From Methanobacteriota archaeon (GTDB taxonomy: Archaea; Thermoplasmatota; Thermoplasmata; UBA10834): a stretch of 64,000 nucleotides of DNA. The notes beneath the pieces were generated by a model. That model was not told the origin of the DNA. It saw nothing but the letters and a program-made list of their open reading frames with translations, and did no database searches. This document shows positions 25,818-34,582 of the stretch, piece after piece (the first letter of the stretch is position 1; every line of letters begins with the position of its first letter). The stretch spans positions 1,313,187 to 1,377,186 of the forward strand of contig CP070732.1 in assembly GCA_020347565.1 (NCBI GenBank), written 5' to 3'. Position numbers and translations under genes: made by a program.

Positions 25818-27182
25818 TTGGCGAAGACGAAGTCGTACAAGTTGAAGGGTCCGAAGATCGTCGTGGAGCCGCCGGGCCCGAAATCGAAGGCGGCGATGAG
25901 GCGAAAGGAGAAGTACATCACCGACGGCGTTAAGATAGGCCTTCCTGCCGAGCTGGACGTGGCCGAGGGGCCGTTCATGCGGGACGTGGACGGCAACGTC
26001 TACCTCGATTTCACCGTCGGCATAGGCGTGCACAACTGCGGCCACAGACATCCGGAGATGGTCGAGGCGTGCAAGGACCAGCTGGACGAGTTCATACACA
26101 TCTGCTTCATGGTGTCCATGTACGAATCGTACCTGAAGCTCGCCCAGGAGATGTCGAAGATATGTCCGGGCAAGATGACGAAGAGCATCTTCCTGAACAG
26201 CGGATCGGAGGCGATAGAGAACGCCGTGAAGATCGCGCGGTCTTACACCAAGAAGCCCTGGCTGATGTCGTACAAGACGGCCTTCCACGGGAGGACCATC
26301 CTCGACATATCGCTGACAGGCAAGGAGAAGCCGTACAGGGAGGGCTTCGGGCCGCTGCTGCCCAATATACGGCACCTGGACTTCGCCTACTGCTACAGGT
26401 GCCCACTCGAGCTCGAGTACCCGTCGTGCGGGCTCGCGTGCGCGGACACGATCCGCACCATCGCCCAGACGCCCCCGTTGGAGGGCAACGTGGCCTGCCT
26501 GGTGGCTGAGCCGATTCAGGGCGAGGGGGGCTTCATCAACCCGCCGCCCGGCTACTGGGAGAAGGTGGGCAAGATATGCAAGGACAACGGCATCCTGCTG
26601 ATAGACGACGAGGTCCAGACGGGCTTCGGCCGCACGGGCAAGATGTTCGGCATACAGAACTGGAAGTGCGAGCCTGACATGCTCATCTCCGGCAAGGGTC
26701 TGTCCCTGGGCATGCCCCTTGGAGGAGTCACGGGCAAGGAGGAGATAATGTCCGCCCCCGGGCCGGCCAGCCTGGGAGGAACGTTCGGAGGGAACCCCGT
26801 CTGCTGCGCAGGGGCCCTCGCCTCGATAAGGCTCACCAAGAAGACGCTGCCCAACACGAAGATGATCCACAGGGTTGAGAAGAAACGCCTGAACGAGTGG
26901 AAGGAGCGGTTCGAGGTCGTCGGCGACGCGCGCGGTGTGGGTGCTATGATGGGCATGGAGCTCGTCAAGGACAAGCGGTCGAAGGAGCCCGTTCCCGAGC
27001 TGGCGAGGAGCATACAGCTCGCCTGCTTCAGGAAGGGGCTGTACATACTCACCGCCGGCCAGTTCAACAACGTCATAAGGCTCCACCCGCCGCTGACAAT
27101 CGGCGAGCCGCTGCTCACCAAGGGCCTGGACATACTCGAGGAGTGCGTGGTGCAGGAGACGAAGAAGGCAGGCCTGCAGTGA
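25818..27182 (+). CDS. Class-III (PLP) aminotransferase, 4-aminobutyrate/beta-alanine type, copy 2
   Basis: 454 residues from the TTG at 25818: the site GGGAG (25804-25808) is 9 nt before it, but directly abuts the ATG at 25809. Motifs: FLNSGSEAIENAVKIAR, LIDDEVQTGFGRTGKMFG and the PLP lysine in ISGKGLSLGMPLGG. Shares with copy 1 the N-terminal VVEPPGPK segment and the insert CYRCPLELEYPSCGLAC (same C-x2-C-x8-C-x3-C spacing), so the two arose by tandem duplication and divergence. Likely converts an omega- or beta-amino acid to a semialdehyde for the dehydrogenase at 27636. Confidence 0.88.
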   Translation: MAKTKSYKLKGPKIVVEPPGPKSKAAMRRKEKYITDGVKIGLPAELDVAEGPFMRDVDGNVYLDFTVGIGVHNCGHRHPEMVEACKDQLDEFIHICFMVSMYESYLKLAQEMSKICPGKMTKSIFLNSGSEAIENAVKIARSYTKKPWLMSYKTAFHGRTILDISLTGKEKPYREGFGPLLPNIRHLDFAYCYRCPLELEYPSCGLACADTIRTIAQTPPLEGNVACLVAEPIQGEGGFINPPPGYWEKVGKICKDNGILLIDDEVQTGFGRTGKMFGIQNWKCEPDMLISGKGLSLGMPLGGVTGKEEIMSAPGPASLGGTFGGNPVCCAGALASIRLTKKTLPNTKMIHRVEKKRLNEWKERFEVVGDARGVGAMMGMELVKDKRSKEPVPELARSIQLACFRKGLYILTAGQFNNVIRLHPPLTIGEPLLTKGLDILEECVVQETKKAGLQ

Positions 27183-27354
27183 GGCGTCCGGAAACCCCTT
27201 CCCGCCTTTCCTCCGCGGAGAGATGCTCGACGGCGGCACCGCCTTCGCGCGTCCCTCCCGCCAGCTTTCGAAGGCGTCCGGGGCGCGACGCCTTCCAGAA
27301 TTTAATCGTGGAGTCGATATCTAACTCCAAGCGTCCGTCAGGCGTCGCCCAAAC

Positions 27355-27362
27355 CTATATAC
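27355..27362 (+). promoter_or_regulatory. TATA box 27 nt before a small ORF, upstream of the MMSDH-type gene
   Basis: CTATATAC. By the spacing seen at other genes here, transcription should start at ~27385, exactly at an ATG that opens a 67-codon frame, and ~250 nt before the dehydrogenase ATG. Confidence 0.5.
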
Positions 27363-27384
27363 CGACGAAGAACATTCTGGCCAA

Positions 27385-27588
27385 ATGAAGCCGCAATCAC
27401 TGGTACATTGGCGAATTTGGGGCCTGAAAGCTGCAAAACAATCGAAGGATGCCGCGCTTTGGCGCCCAGGACGACAGATGTCCCGGGCGGACGCGAGGGG
27501 GAGGCGAGCGCTCGAGACCGGACCGTTCTCTGCGGCGTCCGCGGATCAGGATTTGCTTTCGGGCCGGACTCAAAACGCCGTGCCGTGA
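27385..27588 (+). CDS. Possible leaderless upstream ORF (67 aa) in the MMSDH leader
   Basis: Starts at the predicted transcription start and ends 47 bases before the dehydrogenase ATG. Sequence (MKPQSLVHWRIWGLKAAKQS at the N-terminus) is basic, with no recognisable domain and weak third-position GC bias compared with neighbours, so it may equally be an untranslated structured leader. Confidence 0.25.
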   Translation: MKPQSLVHWRIWGLKAAKQSKDAALWRPGRQMSRADARGRRALETGPFSAASADQDLLSGRTQNAVP

Positions 27589-27635
27589 TGTGATTGTGGC
27601 ATCGCTCGCATGGTGAGGATAGGAGACAGGAGAGT

Positions 27636-29117
27636 ATGGCTCTACTAGCTGAAGTGCAGAAGGACTACGGAAGACTCAAGAACTTCGTGAACGGCGAATG
27701 GGTCGAATCGACATCGTCCAAGGACATCGACATCGAGAACCCCGCGACCGGGGACATCATCGGCAAGTGCCCGGCCTCGACGGCGGACGAAACGAAGGCG
27801 GCCATCGAAGCCGCCCAGGAGGCGTGGATGGCCTGGAGGGAGACTCCCCCGATCACCCGTGCCAGAGTATTCTTCCGCCTGAAGGACCTTCTCGAACAGG
27901 AGTTCGAGAACATCGCCAGGATAATGGTGCAGGAGCAGGGCAAGACGATCGACGAGGCAAGGGGAGAGACCCGGAGGACGATCGAGAACGTCGAGGTGGC
28001 CGCTGGCATACCGTCGCTCATGATGGGCTACGGCCTCGAGGACGGCGCGGCCTCCGGCATAGACGAGGACGCGGTCATCACGCCTCTGGGCGTGTTCGGC
28101 GCGATCTGCCCGTTCAACTTCCCAGCGATGATACCGTACTGGTTCTGGCCGTACGCCGTCGCGTCAGGCAACACGTACATCATCAAATCGTCCAGCCAGG
28201 TACCCATCACGCAGTACTACCTCTTCAAGGCGATCGAGAAGGCGGGATTCCCGCCGGGCGTGATCAACCTGGTGAACGGCAGCCGCGAGGTGTCGGACAT
28301 GATGCTCGATCACCCGGACATGAAGGGCATATCCTTCGTGGGGTCGACGCCTGTGGCGAGGTACATCTACAAGAAGTGCGGCGAGAACGGCAAGCGCGTC
28401 CAGGCCCAGGGCGGAGCGAAGAACTCGCTCGTCGTGATGCCGGACGCGAATCTCGCGAGGACCGTGCCGAACATGCTCGCATCGTTCTTCGGCTGTGCGG
28501 GACAGCGCTGTCTGGCAGGCGCGAACCTCGTCGGCGTGGGCGAGATCAGTGACGAACTCATCGGGAAGTTCGCCGACGCCTCCAAGAGGATCAAGATGGG
28601 CTACGGTCTGGAAGAGAGCATCAACATGGGGCCGGTCGTGTCCGCGAAGGCCAAGAAGAAGATACTGGAGTACATCGACGGTGCGGAGGCGGACGGCGCC
28701 AAGATACTCCTCGACGGCAGGAACGCGAAGGTGCAGGGATACGAGAAGGGACATTTCGTCGGGCCGACGGTGATAGACGGCGTGACGCCGGACATGAAGG
28801 TCGCCCAGGACGAGATATTCGGTCCCGTCGTGTCGTACCTGCGCATGGAAACGCTCGACGACGCCATCGACTTCATACACAAGAGCCCGTTCGGCAACGC
28901 GGCGTCGATATACACCCAGAGCGGCAGGCACGCGCGCGACTTCAGGTACAAGACACAGTGCGGCAACATCGGCGTGAACATCGGCATCGTCGCCGCGATG
29001 GCGTACTTCCCTTTCGCAGGGTACAAGGACTCCTTCTTCGGAGACCTCCACGGCCAGGGTCGCGACGCCATCTCGTTCTTCACGGACAGGAAGGTAGTGA
29101 TCACCAGGTGGTTCTGA
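27636..29117 (+). CDS. Methylmalonate-semialdehyde dehydrogenase (CoA-acylating) family
   Basis: 493 residues; ATG preceded by AGGAGACAGGAG. NAD-dependent aldehyde dehydrogenase superfamily with PFNFPAMIPYWFWPYA, FVGSTPVARYIY, the catalytic Cys in FFGCAGQRCLAG and the C-terminal IGIVAAMAYFPFAGYK, characteristic of MmsA/IolA. These oxidise malonate or methylmalonate semialdehyde to acetyl- or propionyl-CoA with loss of CO2. Downstream of two omega-aminotransferases, it suggests beta-alanine/beta-aminoisobutyrate (pyrimidine or valine) breakdown. Its TGA overlaps the ATG of the ferritin-like gene. Confidence 0.92.
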   Translation: MALLAEVQKDYGRLKNFVNGEWVESTSSKDIDIENPATGDIIGKCPASTADETKAAIEAAQEAWMAWRETPPITRARVFFRLKDLLEQEFENIARIMVQEQGKTIDEARGETRRTIENVEVAAGIPSLMMGYGLEDGAASGIDEDAVITPLGVFGAICPFNFPAMIPYWFWPYAVASGNTYIIKSSSQVPITQYYLFKAIEKAGFPPGVINLVNGSREVSDMMLDHPDMKGISFVGSTPVARYIYKKCGENGKRVQAQGGAKNSLVVMPDANLARTVPNMLASFFGCAGQRCLAGANLVGVGEISDELIGKFADASKRIKMGYGLEESINMGPVVSAKAKKKILEYIDGAEADGAKILLDGRNAKVQGYEKGHFVGPTVIDGVTPDMKVAQDEIFGPVVSYLRMETLDDAIDFIHKSPFGNAASIYTQSGRHARDFRYKTQCGNIGVNIGIVAAMAYFPFAGYKDSFFGDLHGQGRDAISFFTDRKVVITRWF

Positions 29118-29566
29118 TGGTCGAGTGCGAGTTTCCCGAATGCACCACGTTCGGTTCCGTCATACGGTTCGCGCTCGAGCTTGAGAAGGGAGCAGCAGCG
29201 GTGTACCAGGAACTTGCGGACAACCCGGGCCTGTCGCAGGCCGCCGAGTCCTTCAGGGTGCTGTCGGCGGCGCACAAGAAGCGCGAGGAGCTGCTGGAGC
29301 ACACGCGCAGGGAGAAGCTCAACGAGATGATACTCGAGCCCATACACGAGATCGACAGTTCGGAGTACATCATCGAGACGAAGGTGCCCGAGGGCGTCGA
29401 CCTGAAGGGTGCCGCGGAGTTCGCTTCTGACATCGAGGCCAAGTCCGCGAGGTTCTACTCGGACTCGTCGAAGGTGGCGCAGTCGCTGCTGGCCGAGGCC
29501 GCCCGCATACTCGACCGCATGGGCAAGGAGAACCAGGCGAACAAGGAGAAGCTGGAAGCGCTGTAG
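29117..29566 (+). CDS. Ferritin-like/rubrerythrin-related four-helix protein
   Basis: 149 residues, starting in the TGATG overlap with the dehydrogenase gene. Two helical hairpins: RFALELEKGAAAVYQELAD with a Glu-rich helix pair (AAHKKREELLEHTRREKLNE), then AAEFASDIEAKSARFYSD to the C-terminus. The arrangement resembles ferritin-like diiron proteins, though not every diiron ligand can be placed. Overlap implies co-translation with the dehydrogenase; a role in protecting or maturing it, or binding metal, is inference. Stop TAG. Confidence 0.65.
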   Translation: MVECEFPECTTFGSVIRFALELEKGAAAVYQELADNPGLSQAAESFRVLSAAHKKREELLEHTRREKLNEMILEPIHEIDSSEYIIETKVPEGVDLKGAAEFASDIEAKSARFYSDSSKVAQSLLAEAARILDRMGKENQANKEKLEAL

Positions 29567-29729
29567 CCGCAAGGCCGTGTGCAGAGAGGGCGGCGGACGC
29601 CCGCCGCTCCGGCCTCACTCCCTGAGAACAGTTCGGGGTAGAGCTTTCTCGAGACGACCGCTCCCAGCGCTATCAGCAGCACGGGTACGACGAACACGCC
29701 CCAGTCTGGGCTCTGCGAGGTCTCCAGTA

Positions 29730-29930
29730 TCAGGTTCGACAGGTAGATCCCGCCCTGATGGAACGGTGACAGCAGGGCATGGGATAGAACATAGGCCGGA
29801 CCCGGGTTAGCTTGGCCCATCCGTAGAGCCAGTCGATGTACTTGTCGAACGGCATTCTCCGGTACGGCCCCAGATGTTCGATGTATGCGATAGTCATCGG
29901 CTTGCGCTTCTCGACCCTCACCTTGCTCAT
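29730..29930 (-). pseudogene. GyrI-like (SOUL/AraC effector-binding) N-terminal fragment
   Basis: The first ~40 codons (VEKRKPMTIAYIEHLGPYRR and YIDWLYGWAK) match the start of GyrI-like small-molecule-binding domains, but the frame then runs into unrelated sequence and stops; the normal domain is ~150 residues. Codons in another minus frame (29600-29800) encode a hydrophobic segment, WGVFVVPVLLIALGAVVS, possibly from another decayed membrane gene. The region 29567-29930 therefore holds debris and no intact gene. Confidence 0.5.
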
Positions 29931-30011
29931 GCGCCTCCCCTCATCATATCGTCTATGGGGCAGGACTCAATTAATGCGTTGCGAGCGGTGAAGGGTCCGC
30001 GAGCGCGAGAC

Positions 30012-31808
30012 CTACACTGGTAGACCGAGACGCTTGAGGGACTCCTCCTCGGGCACACCATCCCTGGACCAGCCCCAGAGGGCGTAGTACGCCTCGAGCT
30101 CGGCCATGAAGTCCTCGCGGCTGACCACGGCTCCCTTGGAGGGCCCGTCGTGTATCGGCGTGTCGAAGAGCCTGTCAGGGAGCGTGTCGTCCTCCTTTGA
30201 GAACCCCTCCCTCAGGTTGAACATGCGCTCGAGTGTCCAGACCCTCTCGCCAACCTCTTTGAGCCCGTCTGCCGTGTACTCCCTGCCCGTTGCCGCGTTC
30301 ACCAGCATGACCATGTTCTCCCAGGAGTTGCCGAAGGCGTTCCGGGCGCCGAACTTGCAGAGGACCATGCAGTCGAGGACGGTGAACAGCTCCTGGAGCT
30401 CCTTGAGCGTCGAGGCCTTGCCCTTCACCGTGAAGCGGTCGAGCGTTCCCTGGAAGAGCTCGGGGACGTACATCGTCGCGCGCAGGTGACACGCCCCCCT
30501 GGTCGAAGTGGCGAACGCCAGCGACATGCCCTGTATGCCTCTCGGATCGTATCCTGGGAACTCCATGCCCTTCACGTTCATAGCGCACTTCTCCGCCTCC
30601 TCTCCGAACCGTGCGGCGAGGCGCTTTGACCCCTCGGCTATCATCGCGCCGAATCCCTCGACCTTTCCCGTCATCTCGACGAGCTTCACCATCGACCCGT
30701 GGTCTCCCCAGGCCAGCTTCAGCCCGCCCGTGTCCTTCTCGGATATGATGCCCGTGTCGAACATGTCGACTGCGCAAGCGATCGTGTCCGCGCACGATAT
30801 CGTGTCGATACCGTACCGGTTGCATAGGTCGTTCGCCATGATGATCGATTCGAGGTTCGAGTTGTCGAGATTGGCGCCGAACATCGCGAGTGTCTCGTAC
30901 TCGGGCCCCTCCGTCTCAACCTGATAGTCCTTCTCCGCTCTCGTGGCGTTCCCGCAGTGCAGCGGACACCTGGCACAGGCCATGTTCTTGACGAAGTGAT
31001 TGTCGATCAGCGCGTCCCCGCCGATCTTGTCGAAGTCCGGGAAGTAGCCGGTTCTGAGGTTCCTCGTCGGTATTGCCCCGGCTTTGCCAGTTATGCCGAC
31101 GACCATGGACGTGCCGTATTTGGCGAAGGCGGCGGACTTCTCCTTCACCGTTCTGGCCGCCTCCTTGAACGAGTCCTTCAGCCTGTCCGGGTACGCCTGC
31201 GCGACGTCCTTCGTTCCGTGCACGACGACGGCCTTAAGGTTCTTCGATCCCATGACGGCCCCGGCGCCCCCTCTGCCAGCCGCCCTGTGACGGTCGTTCA
31301 TTATCGCGGCTACGGGTGCGAGCTTCTCCCCCGCAGGCCCTATCACCGCGGCCTTGGCCTTCGCGTGCCTCTCCTCGAGGGCGTCGATTGTCTCGAACAC
31401 GTCCTTACCCCAGAGGTCGGAAGCGCTCTTCAGGTCGGGGCCGTCGTCCGTCAGCAGGAGGTAGACCGGCTCTGGCGCGCGCCCGAGGAACACGATCCCA
31501 TCGTATCCCGTCTTCCTAAGCATGGGTCCCCAGTGTCCCCCGGAGTGCGCGGACAGAATCGTGCCTGTCAGCGGGGACTTCGTCGTGACGTTGTAGAATG
31601 CGGTGAATGAGCCGTATGTGCCCGTGTATGGTCCCGAGACGAAGATCAGTCTGTTCTCCGGGTCGAGGGGATCCACGCCCTTTCTGTTCTCGTCGTACAG
31701 TATCTTAGCACCGAGGCCTCTGCCCCCTAGGAATGCGGCCGAAACCTCCTCGGGGACTTCCTGGTCCGCGAACTCGCCCGTGGTCAGATTTGCTCTCAGC
31801 AACTTCAT
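30012..31808 (-). CDS. Tungsten-containing aldehyde:ferredoxin oxidoreductase family
   Basis: 598 residues. Family N-terminus MKLLRANLTTGEF, cofactor-binding GGRGLGAKILYDEN and FVSGPYTGTYGSFTAFYNV, and the [4Fe-4S] ligands in CARCPLHCGNA plus a later Cys in DCMVLCKFGARNAFG. Oxidises aldehydes to carboxylic acids, reducing ferredoxin; typical of peptide-fermenting archaea where aldehydes arise from 2-oxo acids. Cytosolic. Convergent remnants downstream; divergent from the TSUP exporter gene. Stop TAG. Confidence 0.93.
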   Translation of the reverse strand: MKLLRANLTTGEFADQEVPEEVSAAFLGGRGLGAKILYDENRKGVDPLDPENRLIFVSGPYTGTYGSFTAFYNVTTKSPLTGTILSAHSGGHWGPMLRKTGYDGIVFLGRAPEPVYLLLTDDGPDLKSASDLWGKDVFETIDALEERHAKAKAAVIGPAGEKLAPVAAIMNDRHRAAGRGGAGAVMGSKNLKAVVVHGTKDVAQAYPDRLKDSFKEAARTVKEKSAAFAKYGTSMVVGITGKAGAIPTRNLRTGYFPDFDKIGGDALIDNHFVKNMACARCPLHCGNATRAEKDYQVETEGPEYETLAMFGANLDNSNLESIIMANDLCNRYGIDTISCADTIACAVDMFDTGIISEKDTGGLKLAWGDHGSMVKLVEMTGKVEGFGAMIAEGSKRLAARFGEEAEKCAMNVKGMEFPGYDPRGIQGMSLAFATSTRGACHLRATMYVPELFQGTLDRFTVKGKASTLKELQELFTVLDCMVLCKFGARNAFGNSWENMVMLVNAATGREYTADGLKEVGERVWTLERMFNLREGFSKEDDTLPDRLFDTPIHDGPSKGAVVSREDFMAELEAYYALWGWSRDGVPEEESLKRLGLPV

Positions 31809-31950
31809 GCGAAACCTCTTCCCAGAACCGAATCGAACGAATTGTCGCAGGATATAAAAGCGTTTGGGGCGCGTGGCATCTGAACGCCGACCGTTCGCAA
31901 TTCTTCCGTTCAGAGCGGGCTGTGTTCGAACGACTGTAGAATCATACCCA

Positions 31951-31960
31951 TTTAATATCA
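31951..31960 (+). promoter_or_regulatory. TATA box for leaderless TSUP gene
   Basis: TTTAATATCA centred ~27 nt before the GTG start at 31982, so the transcript probably begins at the start codon. Confidence 0.6.
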
Positions 31961-31981
31961 CGCTCATGATTCCGACGGTTC

Positions 31982-32782
31982 GTGGCATTCGGAGTTGGGA
32001 TCGAGTCCCTCGCAATCGTCGCAGTCATGGTCGGGCTGGTCGGGTTCTTCTACTCGAACCTGGGCCTCGGGGGAGGACAGCTCTACGTCCCCATAATGGA
32101 CCTGTTCTTCGTGAGCCTGGTGATGAAGGAGATAGTGCCGTTGTCGCTCTGCTTCGCCTTCGTCACAATGGCTAGCGCCACCTACAGCCACAGCAGGAAG
32201 GGGCTCGTCGATTTCAGGCTTGGACTGTTGCTCGCGTTGGGCGGCATCGTCGGGGTCGTCATCGGCGTGCTCTTCACCACAACGGTCGACGAGCGCATGG
32301 TCAAGATAGCCTTCGCGGCCCTGCTGCTGATCGTGGCCACCAAGATGATGCACGACATGTATCGCACGAAGAGGGAAGAGGGGCCTTCCGTGGCCACGTC
32401 GAGCCGGACGAGAAGGGCCGCAGGCATCGGAGTGAGCGTGCTGACGGGGTTCCTGGTCGGCAGCTTCGGGATAGGTGGCGGCGTCATCAGCGTTCCGCTA
32501 ATCATGTACGTGTTCAGGTTCGAGACGCGGAAGGCCATAGGCACATCGGCGTTGGTCGGCGCTCTACTGACGCCGGCGGCATTCGCGGCGTATGCTGTGA
32601 CGGAGAACGTGACGATACACTATGACCTCGCCCTGGTGCTCACGCCGATCATATTCGTCATGGCGCTCGTCGGGTCGACCTGGGGCCTCGCGAAGCTGAA
32701 GACCAGGGCCGTGAGGACGATATTCACGGGCGGCGTCTACCTCGCGGCTTCGGAGATGGTCTACAGCCTGCTGACGCAATGA
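31982..32782 (+). CDS. TSUP-family (TauE/SafE) membrane exporter
   Basis: 266 residues, GTG start. About eight transmembrane helices in two repeats, each opened by the family glycine motif: SNLGLGGGQLYVPIMD and GSFGIGGGVISVPLIM. The family exports sulfite, sulfoacetate or other small organic anions. No substrate can be deduced; the divergent AOR gene does not obviously need it. Ends 11 bases before the convergent RNase J-like gene. Confidence 0.9.
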   Translation: MAFGVGIESLAIVAVMVGLVGFFYSNLGLGGGQLYVPIMDLFFVSLVMKEIVPLSLCFAFVTMASATYSHSRKGLVDFRLGLLLALGGIVGVVIGVLFTTTVDERMVKIAFAALLLIVATKMMHDMYRTKREEGPSVATSSRTRRAAGIGVSVLTGFLVGSFGIGGGVISVPLIMYVFRFETRKAIGTSALVGALLTPAAFAAYAVTENVTIHYDLALVLTPIIFVMALVGSTWGLAKLKTRAVRTIFTGGVYLAASEMVYSLLTQ

Positions 32783-32793
32783 CCGGGAAGCCG

Positions 32794-34428
32794 TCAGAGG
32801 ACAACGGTCTCGTACTGCTTTGGGAGCACGACCTTCCTCTCTCCGCCGAAGGTGTCCTCGAACCACTTCGGGTTCTCGGTATGCACCGGTACCAGCACGT
32901 CGGGGTCGACCTCTCGGACTATCTTGGCGAGCTCCTCGGGGCTCGCGTGGCCGGAGGCGTGGAGCGGCCCGTCCTCGGAAGCGAACGAAGGCCGTCCGTC
33001 TGCATCTATCTCGAAGCCGTGTGACTCGATGGCGAACCGTTTCAGCCATTCTCCCAGGCGCCTGAAGTCGATCTCCTGCTCCTCATTGTGCGCCTCGCTC
33101 GACGAGTATATGTAGTGTCCGCCGCCGGGCCTGATGTCTATCAGGTGCTTCATGTCGAAGAAGCTGAACGACAGCAGGTAGTCGCCCGGTGATCGAACGA
33201 CTTCCGACGGCGTAACGAGGGAGTCCGCGTACCTATGCTCCACGATCCACTCCTCGTATCTGTCTGTGGACCCTTTGGGCGAGTCGTAGACGCGCATGTC
33301 GTCCCCCGGGAGGGGCATCGCCTGGTCGACCGTGTGCATCGCATGCAACAGGTACGCGTCCTTGGGCGTGACGACGAGGCTCCTGTGCGCCCTTCTCGAC
33401 AGGTCGAGGAATATCTCGAGCCGCTCGACGTTCCTCGGTCCGAAATCCGCTATCGCGAACTCGCCAACTATCCCGGCCAGGATGGCGTCCGCGACATCCC
33501 TGACCTCCTTCTCCGTCGCGTCCGGGCGGGACGACTCCTGCCCGTCGCTGCGTCTGACCCTCGTGCCTTCGATTACCAGCGCGTGGGTGTCTTCCGATCT
33601 CGCTCTCGAGACGAAGTCGCGTGTCGCGGCGCCGCCCAGGCCGTGCATCCTGAGGTCGCCTGTGTACACGACGCTGCCTGTGGAAGTCCCAATCAGGAAC
33701 GCAGCCGCGCCCTTGATGGAGTGGTCCACAGGCACGAGCTCGCAGTCGAGTCCCTTGAGGTCGTGGTCGAGCTGGCCCGGTATGAGCTGCGCCGCCCTGG
33801 ACCTCTTGCTGAGCTCGAACGAGGGCAGGAATCCCCAGAAGCGCCGAAGGTCGTCGCTGGGGGCTCCGTCCAGGGTGAAGTAGTCCCTGCCGACGAGGTC
33901 CTCTCTCCTGCTCCTGAGCACCTTCGCGCCGCGTAGGTCTTCGACGCGTCGCCTAGCGATGTAGACGGGCTCCCTCCCAGGCTCGTTCCTCACGCAGTCC
34001 TGCGAGGCCTTCACGATCGCCGCCGTCATGGCGCTCGTAGCCACCGGCACTCCTGGCTTGATGAACCCGATGTCCCCGGAATGGTCGAGATGGCCGTGGG
34101 ATAGGAGCACGGCGTCGACCGCGTCGATCTCCGGTCCCGTTAGGTGCAGGTCGGGGTGCATGAGGTCGTCGCGATACAGGCCTCTGACGTCAGGGACCGT
34201 CCCCATGATGACATGGTCCAGGAGCCCTGTCGTGGTCCTCGGTCGGAGATACTCCTCGTAGTATCTGTTCGTCCTCGCGAAGTTCATTCCGAAGTCCAGC
34301 AGGACGCCGTGCCCGTCGAATTCGAGCAGGAGCTTCGAGCCGCCAATGGTGTTCATCCCGTCAAGGGCCGTGAGCCTCAGGTCGTCCACAGCCGTAGATG
34401 CCTGTACGAAGGTAAAACCATGTTGCAC
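32794..34428 (-). CDS. Metallo-beta-lactamase RNase J-like protein
   Basis: 544 residues. Metallo-beta-lactamase core with LLSHGHLDHSGDIGF (HxHxDH) and VPVDHSIKGA, then a beta-CASP-like insert and the C-terminal HASGHASPEELAKIVREVDP followed by PVHTENPKWF, the RNase J/CPSF-like ending. Probably a 5'-3' exonuclease or endonuclease in RNA turnover. GTG start at 34428 supported by a TATA box 27 nt upstream (leaderless). A GTG 39 bases further in is a possible alternative. Cytosolic. Confidence 0.85.
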   Translation of the reverse strand: MQHGFTFVQASTAVDDLRLTALDGMNTIGGSKLLLEFDGHGVLLDFGMNFARTNRYYEEYLRPRTTTGLLDHVIMGTVPDVRGLYRDDLMHPDLHLTGPEIDAVDAVLLSHGHLDHSGDIGFIKPGVPVATSAMTAAIVKASQDCVRNEPGREPVYIARRRVEDLRGAKVLRSRREDLVGRDYFTLDGAPSDDLRRFWGFLPSFELSKRSRAAQLIPGQLDHDLKGLDCELVPVDHSIKGAAAFLIGTSTGSVVYTGDLRMHGLGGAATRDFVSRARSEDTHALVIEGTRVRRSDGQESSRPDATEKEVRDVADAILAGIVGEFAIADFGPRNVERLEIFLDLSRRAHRSLVVTPKDAYLLHAMHTVDQAMPLPGDDMRVYDSPKGSTDRYEEWIVEHRYADSLVTPSEVVRSPGDYLLSFSFFDMKHLIDIRPGGGHYIYSSSEAHNEEQEIDFRRLGEWLKRFAIESHGFEIDADGRPSFASEDGPLHASGHASPEELAKIVREVDPDVLVPVHTENPKWFEDTFGGERKVVLPKQYETVVL

Positions 34429-34448
34429 CTGTTCGATGAGCTAGCGGC

Positions 34449-34464
34449 GCACTTTAAAATGTGC
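34449..34464 (-). promoter_or_regulatory. TATA box of the RNase J-like gene within a near-palindrome
   Basis: GCAC-TTTAAAAT-GTGC places 4-bp inverted arms directly around the TATA box; longer arms GTTGCAC (34422-34428) and GTGCAAC (34461-34467) also bracket the start codon. A regulator bound here would block TBP or RNA polymerase. Confidence 0.4.
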
Positions 34465-34582
34465 AACGAAATATAATTCACGGCAGTATATGAACCTCTG
34501 GCAAGATGTCCAGTCGCCGGCCGCTTACCTGGAAACAACTAATTACCCCTGACGGCCATGGGGTTCCAGATGGTTCGACAAA

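Noticed and set aside
25638..27239. 533-codon minus-strand frame opposite the second aminotransferase
   Set aside because: Complementary shadow of the PLP enzyme, with no recognisable domain.
29455..29820. 121-codon membrane protein on the minus strand
   Set aside because: Only one hydrophobic segment looks coding and the start and end overlap unrelated genes; treated as debris.
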